This document shows, in pieces, positions 24,048 to 32,105 of a DNA stretch of 38,976 nucleotides. Numbering within the stretch: the stretch's first letter is position 1; the number at the start of each line of letters is the position of its first letter. The stretch comes from Candidatus Omnitrophota bacterium (lineage in GTDB: Bacteria; Omnitrophota; Gorgyraeia; Gygaellales; Profunditerraquicolaceae), in NCBI GenBank assembly GCA_022013085.1, contig JAKLQX010000034.1, positions 1 to 38,976 on the forward strand, given 5' to 3'. Position numbers and translations under genes: made by a program. A model generated the notes under the pieces. It did no database searches, was not told where the DNA came from, and saw only the letters and a program-made list of their open reading frames with translations.

Positions 24048-26249
24048 CTACTTGGAACCCTTGCGGCTCCAAGCAAGCACTAAAGGTGAAGCAATAAAAA
24101 TTGTAGAATAAACTCCGGAAATAAAGCCTACAAATAAAGCAAACGCAAAATTACTCAAAACCTCTCCCCCGTAAAATAATAACGCTAATACAATTAAAAG
24201 CGTTACTCCGGAAGTAAGTAAAGTTCGAGCTAGTGTCTGATTTACACTTAAATTGATCAATTCCTTTAACGAGAGCTTACGATAAAGACGAGCATTTTCA
24301 CGCACACGATCATAGATAACAATAGTATCATTAATAGAATAACCCGCGATAGTTAAAAACGCAGTAACGCTCAAGAGGTCAACCTGCCGATTAGTAATAA
24401 CTAAAAAACCTAACGCCACTAATACGTCATGCAAAATAGCAATTACACCTGCGGCGGCAAAGTTTACATGTTTAAACCTAAAACTAACATAAATCAAAAT
24501 ACCTGCCAATGACCAGATTAAAGCTGCTAGAGCTTTACTCTTCAGGTGTTTTCCAGCAACAGGGCCAACTCGCTCAATTCTTAATATTTGGATATCCTCA
24601 TTCGGAAAATTTTCTTTTAGCTTATCAGTTAGTATCTGATTTTTATCCTCCGAGGTACGGATCAATATAACCTTTGGGTTATCCTTAAACTGCTGAATAG
24701 CAGAGTCTGCTAAATTTATATCTTTTAATACCTGACGCACCTTATCAACTGAAGGAGGATTCTTAAAACTATATTCCTGCAGCTGACCTCCAGCAAAATC
24801 AATGCCATATGCCGCCGGCCCTTTCTTAAAATATGAAAAAAGCCCAACAGCAATGACAATAATTGATAAAAGATAGAATATTTTTCTTTTGCTAATAAAA
24901 TTTATCCTAGTTTCACCAATAAATTTGAGCATTGGCAAGCTCTTAATCCAACCCAGGTTAAGCAAGAGCTCAAAGATTACCCGAGTGACCACAATAGCAG
25001 TAAACATACTTGCCAGTAAACCAATGGTTAAGGTAATCGCAAAACCGCGAATAGGCCCTGTGCCAAACTGAAACAATAAAAATGCCGCAATTAAAGTAGT
25101 GAGGTTAGAATCAAATATCGCGCTAAAAGCACGCGCATAACCATTGCCTATGGCTGTGCGCAGGTTCCTTCCTGCAGTGATCTCTTCTCTGATGCGTTCA
25201 TTAATCAAAACGTTAGCGTCCACTGCCATACCTAAAGATAAAGCAATGCCCGCAATACCTGGAAGAGTCAAAGTTGCTGATATTCCCGGGAATAGAACAG
25301 GCAATAAGCCCAACCCGCCAAGAATCATCAAAAGGTTTAATAACAGAGCAACATCACTCACTAACCCCGCCAGTAGATAATACCCTGCCATAAAAATAAA
25401 AACTAAAAGCCCCCCGACAAGAGCAGCTTTTACGCCTTTATTTATAGAATCCTGGCCCAATAGCGGGCCAACAGTTCTTTCCTCTTCAACATACATAGGC
25501 GCAGGTAATGCCCCAACTCTTAAAATAAGAGCTAAATCCTGCGCAGCTTGGACGTCAAACCTTCCGGTAATCACTGCTTCGCCTGAAGGAATAGCTTCTC
25601 TAATGCGTGGGGCTGATTGCACCTTACCATCTAGCACAATCGCCAAACGACTACCTACATTAGCCGCAGTTACCTCAGCAAATTTCTTAGCACCAGCAAC
25701 ATTAAACTGTAAAGCAACAATCGGCTCATTAAATTGACTCTGGTCAAAACGTACTGAGGCATTAGTTAAAGCATCGCCTACTAACACCGCCTGTTTAACA
25801 AGCAACAACGGCTCATTCTCATCAAGAGTATATTTTAGTTCAAAACCATCAGCGACATTACCTGCTATAGCATCTTTAAGTTTATTCGCATCGTTAGAAA
25901 CAATTTTAAACTCAAGCATAGCAGTTTTACCAATGAGCTCAATAGCGCGTTGTCGATCGGTAATGCCAGGCAATTGCACAACAATCTCATCAATACCTTG
26001 TTTTTGGATAGAAGTTTCCCTAACCCCAAACTCATCAATACGGTTGCGGATTATCTCTACTGCCCGATCGCAAGCATCAAGCTTTGCCTGTCCATCAAGA
26101 TGACTAGTATCAACTTTAAGCAAAAGATGCATCCCGCCTTGCAAATCAAGCCCTAGATTAATGCGTTTAGATAAAGGAAAAGTATAAAACGCGCACAACC
26201 CCACAACCCCTAAGATAAGCAGTATTTTGTAGATCAGTTTTCTTTCCAT
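24048..26249 (-). CDS. secDF: Fused protein translocase subunit SecDF
   Basis: SecD and SecF use the proton-motive force to complete export through SecYEG. Here both are in one 733-aa protein. The SecD half has an N-terminal membrane span, RINLGLDLQGGMHLLL, the periplasmic P1 domain (about residues 45-250) and a block of membrane helices with the conserved GMAVDANVLINERIREE. The SecF half starts near residue 440 and shows AYGIDFAGGQLQEY and a second helical bundle with GYSINDTIVIYDRVREN. Fusion is common in several phyla. yajC precedes it by 28 bases, as expected for the complex. Confidence 0.96.
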   Translation of the reverse strand: MERKLIYKILLILGVVGLCAFYTFPLSKRINLGLDLQGGMHLLLKVDTSHLDGQAKLDACDRAVEIIRNRIDEFGVRETSIQKQGIDEIVVQLPGITDRQRAIELIGKTAMLEFKIVSNDANKLKDAIAGNVADGFELKYTLDENEPLLLVKQAVLVGDALTNASVRFDQSQFNEPIVALQFNVAGAKKFAEVTAANVGSRLAIVLDGKVQSAPRIREAIPSGEAVITGRFDVQAAQDLALILRVGALPAPMYVEEERTVGPLLGQDSINKGVKAALVGGLLVFIFMAGYYLLAGLVSDVALLLNLLMILGGLGLLPVLFPGISATLTLPGIAGIALSLGMAVDANVLINERIREEITAGRNLRTAIGNGYARAFSAIFDSNLTTLIAAFLLFQFGTGPIRGFAITLTIGLLASMFTAIVVTRVIFELLLNLGWIKSLPMLKFIGETRINFISKRKIFYLLSIIVIAVGLFSYFKKGPAAYGIDFAGGQLQEYSFKNPPSVDKVRQVLKDINLADSAIQQFKDNPKVILIRTSEDKNQILTDKLKENFPNEDIQILRIERVGPVAGKHLKSKALAALIWSLAGILIYVSFRFKHVNFAAAGVIAILHDVLVALGFLVITNRQVDLLSVTAFLTIAGYSINDTIVIYDRVRENARLYRKLSLKELINLSVNQTLARTLLTSGVTLLIVLALLFYGGEVLSNFAFALFVGFISGVYSTIFIASPLVLAWSRKGSK

Positions 26250-26276
26250 TTATTCCTACTCCTGTTTTTAAGCGTC

Positions 26277-26564
26277 CTAAGCGTTTTGCGGCTTTTTGAT
26301 ATAAGCTACGCTGCTTTTCTCAATCTCCATCTTGACATTATCATCAATACGCAACGTTAAAGTCTTATCCTTAACATTCACTACTGTACCGTGGATACCT
26401 CCTAAAGTGACAATTTCATCATTCTTGTTTACCCCTTCAAGCATCTTCCGGTGTGCCTTTTCTTTTTGCTTTTGCGGACGAATCAGCAGAAAATAAAAAA
26501 TAATAAAGATTAAGGCTAATGGAAAAAGCTGCACTAACGGATTAGCTACAGTTTGCTGTGGCAT
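26277..26564 (-). CDS. yajC: Preprotein translocase subunit YajC
   Basis: YajC is a small accessory subunit of the SecDF complex. The 95-aa product has one N-terminal transmembrane helix (LVQLFPLALIFIIFYFLLI), the conserved RPQKQKEKAHRKML just after it, and the cytoplasmic beta-domain NKNDEIVTLGGIHGTVVNVKDKTLTLRI. This is the usual length and layout. It lies directly upstream of secDF and just downstream of rpsP, so it is most likely cotranscribed with both. Confidence 0.95.
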   Translation of the reverse strand: MPQQTVANPLVQLFPLALIFIIFYFLLIRPQKQKEKAHRKMLEGVNKNDEIVTLGGIHGTVVNVKDKTLTLRIDDNVKMEIEKSSVAYIKKPQNA

Positions 26565-26582
26565 CTTATTGCTCCTTTTATT

Positions 26583-26819
26583 TTATTTATCTTTTTTTAA
26601 TAAACTCTTCACGGTCACAGATAGCTGCGCCCCGTTTTTTACCCAATGCGCAATACGCTCTTTCTTAAGCACAGCCACTCCAGTTGTAGGCTTATAATAG
26701 CCTAACTCTTCAATCATCCGGCTGTCCCGGCCTTTGCGCTCATCAAATACCGTCACGCGAAAATGCGGTTTACCTTTGGGGTTTTTCCCGATTCTTCTTA
26801 AACGAATATGTACTGCCAT
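26583..26819 (-). CDS. rpsP: 30S ribosomal protein S16
   Basis: S16 binds the 5' domain of 16S rRNA early in 30S assembly. The 78-aa product begins MAVHIRLRRIGKNPKGKPHFRV and contains DERKGRDSRMIEELGYYKP and a C-terminal KERIAHWVKNGAQLS. All of these are typical, and length is normal. In many genomes rpsP sits with ffh, rimM, trmD and rplS; here it stands alone between trpE and yajC, so that operon has been broken up in this lineage. A TAAGAAAGGAGC ribosome-binding site lies in the 15-base gap before it. Confidence 0.96.
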   Translation of the reverse strand: MAVHIRLRRIGKNPKGKPHFRVTVFDERKGRDSRMIEELGYYKPTTGVAVLKKERIAHWVKNGAQLSVTVKSLLKKDK

Positions 26820-26834
26820 TAAATTGCTCCTTTC

Positions 26835-28313
26835 TTATCCCTTAATTGCTTCCATCATAGCTTTAGCTTTATTCACTGATTCCTGATATTCATTTTCCGG
26901 AACAGAGTCAGCGACAATCCCTGAGCCAGCCTGAACATAAGCAAAGCCATCCTTTAGGACTATTGTACGAATGGCAATGCAAGTATCCATATTATGCGAA
27001 AAACTAAAATAACCTATTGCGCCGGCATACAACGAGCGCCTTAAATTCTCCAGTTCGTCAATAATCTCCATGGCGCGAATCTTCGGGGCCCCGGAAACAG
27101 TACCTGCTGGAAAAGCGGATTTCAGTACATCATAGATATCAAACCTTTTTTTGTCAAGTACCGCGCTTACTTCGCTAACTAAATGCATGACATGCGAATA
27201 TTTTTCTATACGCATAAAATCATTTACTTGAACTTTCCCTAGCTTGCTTATGCGGCCTAAATCATTTCTGCCTAAATCCACTAACATCAAGTGTTCAGCT
27301 CGCTCTTTTTCATCGTTAGCCAGTTCTTTCGCAAGGCGCAGATCTTCTTGAATATCTTTACCCCTAGGACGTGTTCCAGCAATAGGGCGAGTTTGCACTA
27401 AACCATCCTCGCAACGCACAAGCATCTCTGGGCTTGAGCCCACAATAGAAAAATCCTTAAGCTTTAAAAAATACATATACGGTGACGGATTAAGCCTGCG
27501 CAAAGCGCGATAAATTTGAAAAGGATCTTTTTGCGTCTTAATTTTAAAACGCTGGGATAATACAACTTGGATAATATCCCCTTTTTTTATATACTCTTTA
27601 GCCTGCTTAACTATTTTAATAAATGCGGATTTTTTGAGATTGCTGCTTGGCAATGAACTTTCAATTTTAGCAACCAACTTACCCTGAATAGCAAAACGAT
27701 TAAAATCATTATGTACTGATTCAATCTTTTTAATTGCACATTCGTAAAGTTTCTTTTTATTCAGGCTGCTTAAAGATCTTGGCAAGATAACATTATTCAC
27801 AATCTTGATTGTATGATTAAGCCGATCAAAAATAAGCAGGAAATTAGTTAAAATTAAAAGTATATCTGGAATTTTAAGTGTATCTTTATTTTTATCAGGA
27901 ATATTCTCAACGAATCTCACTGCATCATAACCGATATACCCTACCAAGCCTCCGTAAAAACGCGGTAAGCCTGCAACTTCAACAGTACGGAAATCCCGCA
28001 TTATTTTTTTAATCTCTTCAAATGGAGTTTCGCCAGTTGTGAAACTCCGGATTTTATTATTCTTACAATCAATAATTTCAATATGCTTGCCCCTGCTTTT
28101 AAAAATTAGTTTCGGCTCAAAGCCTAAAAAAGAGTACCGGGCAATCTTTTCCTGGCCTTCCACAGATTCCAATAGAAAAGCGTAGTCCCCCTGTTGAATC
28201 TTTAAAAAGGCAGAAACCGGCGTATCCAGGTCAGCATTTATTTCTTTATAAACTGGAATTACGTTTGCCTTTTTGCTATATTTTAGAAATTCACTTAAAC
28301 TCGGTTTTATCAT
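26835..28313 (-). CDS. trpE: Anthranilate synthase component I
   Basis: TrpE converts chorismate to anthranilate, using ammonia or the glutaminase subunit TrpG, in the first committed step of tryptophan synthesis. The 492-aa product has the N-terminal regulatory motif LLESVEGQEKIARYSFLG, whose LLES is the tryptophan feedback site and separates TrpE from PabB. It also has the chorismate-binding C-terminal half (SSPEMLVRCEDGLVQTRPIAGTRPRG, GRNDLGRI, FPAGTVSGAPKIRAMEII, QAGSGIVADSVPENEY). Its ATG overlaps the hisI stop as TAATG, so it is coupled to the histidine genes. trpG is not in the window. Confidence 0.94.
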   Translation of the reverse strand: MIKPSLSEFLKYSKKANVIPVYKEINADLDTPVSAFLKIQQGDYAFLLESVEGQEKIARYSFLGFEPKLIFKSRGKHIEIIDCKNNKIRSFTTGETPFEEIKKIMRDFRTVEVAGLPRFYGGLVGYIGYDAVRFVENIPDKNKDTLKIPDILLILTNFLLIFDRLNHTIKIVNNVILPRSLSSLNKKKLYECAIKKIESVHNDFNRFAIQGKLVAKIESSLPSSNLKKSAFIKIVKQAKEYIKKGDIIQVVLSQRFKIKTQKDPFQIYRALRRLNPSPYMYFLKLKDFSIVGSSPEMLVRCEDGLVQTRPIAGTRPRGKDIQEDLRLAKELANDEKERAEHLMLVDLGRNDLGRISKLGKVQVNDFMRIEKYSHVMHLVSEVSAVLDKKRFDIYDVLKSAFPAGTVSGAPKIRAMEIIDELENLRRSLYAGAIGYFSFSHNMDTCIAIRTIVLKDGFAYVQAGSGIVADSVPENEYQESVNKAKAMMEAIKG

Positions 28314-28645
28314 TACTTAATCTTTCTATAAAAACAACTTCTGTTGCCTGTGTGGCATGCTGGCCCTAGCTGCCGCACTTTGATTAAAAGCGCATCCATA
28401 TCACAATCATAAGCTATTGATTTTATAAATTGGAAATGCCCGCTAGTCAGCCCTTTGACCCAATATTCTTTTCTTGAACGCGACCAAAAACAACTTTTTC
28501 CTAATTTTAAACTCCTGCGCAATGATTCTTTATTCATATAAGCAACCATTAATACTTCGTTGTTCTTATAATCCTGAATAACCGCAGGTATTAATCCGTT
28601 TTTATCAAACTTTAAACTTGACAATTTAAATGTTGCTTTTTTCAT
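28313..28645 (-). CDS. hisI: Phosphoribosyl-AMP cyclohydrolase
   Basis: HisI opens the adenine ring of phosphoribosyl-AMP, the third step of histidine synthesis. The 110-aa product is the stand-alone cyclohydrolase with no fused HisE pyrophosphatase. The metal-site motifs are clear: [21 protein letters not shown], then the zinc and magnesium ligands in DCDMDALL and [10 protein letters not shown]. The ATG directly abuts the arm of a spacer repeat carrying AAGGTG, so its ribosome-binding site lies inside a potential hairpin. trpE follows with a one-base overlap. Confidence 0.95.
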   Translation of the reverse strand: MKKATFKLSSLKFDKNGLIPAVIQDYKNNEVLMVAYMNKESLRRSLKLGKSCFWSRSRKEYWVKGLTSGHFQFIKSIAYDCDMDALLIKVRQLGPACHTGNRSCFYRKIK

Positions 28646-28716
28646 CCCGCACCTTCCTTTTTAATTAATTCATTAAACTTTATACCTTTAATAGTTGAAT
28701 ATTTTGAAGGTGCGGG
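28646..28716 (-). repeat. Terminal-inverted-repeat element with embedded ribosome-binding site, copy 3
   Basis: This fills the hisF-hisI spacer. On the transcribed strand CCCGCACCTTC begins 2 bases after the hisF stop, and GAAGGTGCGGG ends at the hisI ATG. The interior of about 49 bases is AT-rich and includes CCTTTAATAGTTGAATATT (plus strand), close to CCTTTAAACATCTGAATATT in copy 1. It is the same element as in the rplK-rplA and secE-nusG spacers but in an unrelated operon. Confidence 0.75.
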
Positions 28717-28718
28717 AT

Positions 28719-29474
28719 TCATAATCTTACACCTACTCCTCTTTGGCTTAAATACTCCTTTACTTGTTTTACAGAAAACTCACTGTAATGAAAAAGTGAG
28801 GCGGCCAAAGCAGCATCTGAACCGGTTTTAGTAAAAACATTATAGAAATCTTCAAGCTTCCCTGCGCCTCCAGAAGCAATCACTGGAATATTAACTTTTG
28901 CGGTTATTGCCTTAGTCAACTCCAAATCATAGCCATTTTTTGTACCATCATAATCCATGCTGGTCAAAAGGATTTCGCCTGCTCCCAGCCGGGCAGCTTT
29001 TTCTGCCCATATCAAAGCGTTAATTCCCGTAGGAGTTCTACCGCCATTAATATAAACCTCCCAGATGTCACCCTCTTTTTTAGCATCAATGGCCACCACA
29101 ATACATTGGCTACCAAATTTCTTTGCTGCGCTGCTAATTAACTCTGGGAACTTAACTACTTGAGTATTTATGGATACTTTTTCTGCACCCGCATTTAGAA
29201 TATTTTTTATATCTTTGATATCCCCAACTCCGCCGCCGACTGTAAAAGGCATGAAAATATTTTGGGCTATTTTTTCAACTAAAGCAAGTAAGGTTTTTCT
29301 ATTCTCAAAACTAGCGGTAATATCCAGGAATACTAACTCATCAGCTCCTTGCGCGTCATAAACCTTGGCCACCTCGACCGGATCCCCGGCATCGCGCAAG
29401 CCTAAAAACTTAACTCCTTTAACTACGCGGCCTTCTTTAATATCCAAACATGGAATAATACGTTTAGTCAGCAT
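28719..29474 (-). CDS. hisF: Imidazole glycerol phosphate synthase, cyclase subunit
   Basis: HisF is the (beta/alpha)8-barrel that uses ammonia from HisH to close the imidazole ring, yielding IGP and AICAR. The 251-aa product has the N-terminal catalytic aspartate in [16 protein letters not shown], the second one in VAIDAKKEG, and the phosphate-binding GGG (VGGGVGD) and SGG ([12 protein letters not shown]) loops. Length is normal. Its partner hisH is two genes upstream, separated by hisA and a lipoprotein gene. The spacer before hisF contains a full two-hairpin repeat. Confidence 0.97.
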   Translation of the reverse strand: MLTKRIIPCLDIKEGRVVKGVKFLGLRDAGDPVEVAKVYDAQGADELVFLDITASFENRKTLLALVEKIAQNIFMPFTVGGGVGDIKDIKNILNAGAEKVSINTQVVKFPELISSAAKKFGSQCIVVAIDAKKEGDIWEVYINGGRTPTGINALIWAEKAARLGAGEILLTSMDYDGTKNGYDLELTKAITAKVNIPVIASGGAGKLEDFYNVFTKTGSDAALAASLFHYSEFSVKQVKEYLSQRGVGVRL

Positions 29475-29487
29475 TTAATGTTAATGA

Positions 29488-29593
29488 ACGCTTAACTTAC
29501 GAGCACGTTGTGTGGGTAAGTTAATGCGTGAATTAATCCCGCTGAGTGTGCCAAAATTATTTACATAATTTTGGCACATATTACGAAGCGGGA
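29488..29593. repeat. Two-hairpin repeat, copy B
   Basis: This fills the gap between hisF and the lipoprotein gene. Hairpin 1 (29488-29529) pairs ACGCTTAACTTAC with GTAAGTTAATGCGT, with the same single-base bulge as copy A. The linker GAATTAA leads to hairpin 2 (29537-29593), with outer arms TCCCGC/GCGGGA and inner arms GTGCCAAAATTAT/ATAATTTTGGCAC. The bulge ATTACGA lies on one side only. Compared with copy A many stem positions differ on both sides so that pairing is kept. Confidence 0.78.
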
Positions 29594-29598
29594 AAAGT

Positions 29599-30033
29599 TT
29601 ACTTTACTTTCTTATTAAGATATTCTTTTAAAAGCGCCCAAGTTCTTTTACCTATTTTACCATCAGCTGAAAGATTATTAGCTTTCTGAAAAGCCTTTAT
29701 TGCTAAAATAGTTTTTCTGCCGATCTTGCCATCAATAGTTCCCTGATAATATCCGGCATTTACTAAAGCCAGCTGAACCTGCTTATTATTCGGGCGTTCT
29801 TTCATTTCACCGGCATCCTGAACATTGAGATTAATTTCCTGGTCACTTTTTGCTATTGATTCCTTTAAACTATTTATCTCATTATCTTTTTCATTTAATT
29901 GCGTCTGGAGCACCAAAATCCTATTGCGTAATCCCTGATTTAACAACCCATCATTTTTACTTACCGTAGTACATCCACTTAAAATAAAAATACCCATCGT
30001 TGCTAACCCTAACCACAAAACTTTCTTTGCCAT
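29599..30033 (-). CDS. Small lipoprotein with coiled coil and peptidoglycan-binding domain
   Basis: The 144-aa product has a lipoprotein signal peptide with lipobox LSG-C (Cys21), a Thr/Ser-rich linker and a probable short coiled coil (about residues 34-65, rich in Leu, Glu, Asn and Lys). A C-terminal PG_binding_1 type domain follows (residues 82-140: VQLALVNAGYYQGTIDGKIG, then AIKAFQKANNLSADGKIGKRTW). Such a protein would be anchored to a membrane and bind the cell wall. No catalytic domain is present. AGGGGAGAG precedes the ATG. It interrupts the histidine block between hisA and hisF and has no obvious role in histidine synthesis. I cannot assign a gene name. Confidence 0.85.
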   Translation of the reverse strand: MAKKVLWLGLATMGIFILSGCTTVSKNDGLLNQGLRNRILVLQTQLNEKDNEINSLKESIAKSDQEINLNVQDAGEMKERPNNKQVQLALVNAGYYQGTIDGKIGRKTILAIKAFQKANNLSADGKIGKRTWALLKEYLNKKVK

Positions 30034-30064
30034 GCTCTCTCCCCTTTCGTTAGTTACAAATAAA

Positions 30065-30790
30065 TTAAGCGTTCATTATTTTCAACGCTTCTACTAAAGT
30101 AAACTTACCTTCATACAAAGCTTTACCAACTATAGCTGCGACCACTCCCTTTTTTTCAAGTTTTTTTAACTTAAGCAAGTCTTCTAAATTAGAAACTCCA
30201 CCGGATGCAATAACATTTAATCCCGTTGCTTTAAGCAACTCTTTGATCCCTGAAATATTCGGGCCAGATAAAGCCCCATCCCTGGAAATATCTGTATAGA
30301 TTAACTGCTTAAACCCCACCTCCTTTAACTCTTTAGTAAAATCCAATATCGTTTTAGAAGCCGAGCTATTCCATCCCTGCGTTAAAACCTTAGTTTTCAA
30401 AACATCAATACTTACAATAATCTTTTCGCCAAATTTCTTCCAAGCCTTTTTCAAAAATTGCGCATCATTAGCTGCCCGCGTACCCAAAACAACTCTTTGT
30501 ATCCCTAAATTAAGCAGCTCTGATATTGTTTCCATGCTTCTAACTCCTCCCCCAAATTCAAGAGGAACGCCAACTTTATGCACAATTTCTTTTATTACTG
30601 ATAAATTCTTGATGGTTCCGCTAGAAGCACCATCAAGATCCACAATATGTAAAAATTGCGCGCCCTGTTTAGCCCAATGCTTAGCCACTTTTAGCGGATC
30701 GCGAGAATAAACTTTCTCACTATTAAACTTACCCTGGAAAAGCCTGACTACTAAACCATTTCTTAAATCTATTGCTGGTATAATTAGCAT
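30065..30790 (-). CDS. hisA: Phosphoribosylformimino-AICAR-phosphate isomerase (HisA)
   Basis: HisA is a (beta/alpha)8-barrel that performs the Amadori rearrangement of ProFAR to PRFAR, feeding HisF/HisH. The 241-aa product has the first catalytic aspartate in IPAIDLRNGLVVRL, the second in VSIDVLKTKVLTQGW, the GGGVRS phosphate loop and ASGGVSNLEDL. It is of normal length. The start overlaps the hisH 3' end by 7 bases. The gene lacks the extra features of the bifunctional PriA type, and trp genes beyond trpE are not nearby, so HisA is the simpler call. Confidence 0.95.
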   Translation of the reverse strand: MLIIPAIDLRNGLVVRLFQGKFNSEKVYSRDPLKVAKHWAKQGAQFLHIVDLDGASSGTIKNLSVIKEIVHKVGVPLEFGGGVRSMETISELLNLGIQRVVLGTRAANDAQFLKKAWKKFGEKIIVSIDVLKTKVLTQGWNSSASKTILDFTKELKEVGFKQLIYTDISRDGALSGPNISGIKELLKATGLNVIASGGVSNLEDLLKLKKLEKKGVVAAIVGKALYEGKFTLVEALKIMNA

Positions 30791-31398
30791 AGTTGGACAA
30801 AATTCTTAATTATCCTAAGCCCTATTGCCTGGCTTTTTTCAGGATGAAACTGCACCCCATAAATATTATCTTTGCACAAAACGCAAGGAAATTCTATGCC
30901 ATAATCAGTAGTCGCGGCAATAACAGATTGATCGGTAACTTGAGGATAATAGGAGTGACAAAAATAAACCTGCTCGTTACCGATAATCCCATCTAACAAA
31001 GCGCAATCCCTAGAAACAACCTTAAGATTATTCCATCCCATATGCGGGACCTTTTGAGAAGATTTCGCGCTGAATTTAACAACTCTACCCTTTAAAAGGC
31101 CTAATCCCTTATTTTCTTTAGCCTCTTGGCTTTCTTCAAGCAAAAGTTGCAACCCCAAACAAATTCCCAGAAACGGCTTGCCTTTTTTTACCTGCTCTTT
31201 AATTATTGCAACCAATCCTTGCTTTTCTAATTCGCCTACCGCATCATCAAAAGCGCCTACTCCCGGTAACACTATCTTATCAGCTAAATCTATCTCGCTT
31301 TTCTTATTAGTTACGCTTGTCTTAGCCCCAAAAAATTCCAAGGCCTTGGCCACACTATGAATATTACCCATACCATAGTCAATAATCGCAATCTTCAT
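30784..31398 (-). CDS. hisH: Imidazole glycerol phosphate synthase, glutaminase subunit
   Basis: HisH hydrolyses glutamine and channels ammonia to HisF. The 204-aa product is a class I glutamine amidotransferase with MKIAIIDYGMGNIHSVAKAL at the start, the nucleophile in PFLGICLGLQLL, the PHMGWNN motif and the catalytic His/Glu in YGVQFHPEKS. All triad residues are present. No Shine-Dalgarno is visible before the ATG: the 41-base gap after hisB is made of repetitive CTACTA/CTAAC units. Initiation may therefore depend on ribosomes finishing hisB. The end overlaps hisA by 7 bases. Confidence 0.95.
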   Translation of the reverse strand: MKIAIIDYGMGNIHSVAKALEFFGAKTSVTNKKSEIDLADKIVLPGVGAFDDAVGELEKQGLVAIIKEQVKKGKPFLGICLGLQLLLEESQEAKENKGLGLLKGRVVKFSAKSSQKVPHMGWNNLKVVSRDCALLDGIIGNEQVYFCHSYYPQVTDQSVIAATTDYGIEFPCVLCKDNIYGVQFHPEKSQAIGLRIIKNFVQLC

Positions 31399-31439
31399 TC
31401 AGTAGTTAGTGGATAGTAGGTAGTAGTTAGATTAGGCAC

Positions 31440-32054
31440 CTAGTCGATAACTCCTTTTGTCGAGGGAACTCCTTTTCGACGAGAATCTATCTGCGTTGCC
31501 TGATCCAAAGCTTTTCCTAATGCCTTGAAAATAGGTTCTAACGTAGTATGCAAAGCTGAACTAACGGAATCCATTTTTATATTTAAGTCCATACTTAATT
31601 GTTTGGCAAAAGATTCTAGAAAATGTTCAGCATCCTTTAAGCTATATCCCTCTTTGTCATCCAGAACTTGAGGATAGGCTTGTAAAGGCATCAAGAATTT
31701 AAAAGATGGACGGCCGCTAATGTCAACCCTGACATTAGCAGTTGCTTCTTCCATAGACCAAGAGGCAAAACCATTTCGACAGATTCCTTTTTTGTCACCC
31801 AGGGCTTCTTCAAAAGCCTGGCCCAAGACTATGCCCACATCTTCATTAGTGTGGTGAATGTCAATATTAAAATCGCCTTTCTTGACAATTATTTCTAAAT
31901 TAAAGTGCCCCCAATAAGCAAATAAATCCAGCATATGGTCAAGAAGGCCAATACCAGTGTTAATTTTTCTTTCTTCTGTGCCATCAATATTCAGTTTAAT
32001 AAATATTTCTGTTTCACTTGTTTTTCGTGTCTTTTCTGATATTCTCTGAGCCAT
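31440..32054 (-). CDS. hisB: Imidazoleglycerol-phosphate dehydratase, divergent metal site
   Basis: HisB dehydrates IGP to imidazole-acetol phosphate using two Mn ions. The 204-aa product is the monofunctional form and keeps RISEKTRKTSETEI, GLLDHMLD, HHTNED (67-72), H144 in AEHFLES, E173 and the C-terminal PSTKGVID. Two expected histidines are replaced: the A-x-HG position is W48 (FAYWG), and the second HHxxE motif reads H169-T170-T-L-E173, so its second histidine is Thr. PMDE has also become SMEE. Activity is likely because it is in a histidine block with no other hisB in view, but the metal site must differ from the standard one. AAGGAG precedes the ATG. Confidence 0.9.
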   Translation of the reverse strand: MAQRISEKTRKTSETEIFIKLNIDGTEERKINTGIGLLDHMLDLFAYWGHFNLEIIVKKGDFNIDIHHTNEDVGIVLGQAFEEALGDKKGICRNGFASWSMEEATANVRVDISGRPSFKFLMPLQAYPQVLDDKEGYSLKDAEHFLESFAKQLSMDLNIKMDSVSSALHTTLEPIFKALGKALDQATQIDSRRKGVPSTKGVID

Positions 32055-32105
32055 TTTTCTCCTTACCTACATTCTACCTGCTATCTACCTACCCTATACT
32101 TACAA

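Noticed and set aside
26835-28313. PabB (aminodeoxychorismate synthase) for the chorismate enzyme
   Set aside because: The N-terminal LLES motif and the coupling to amino acid biosynthesis genes fit TrpE better.
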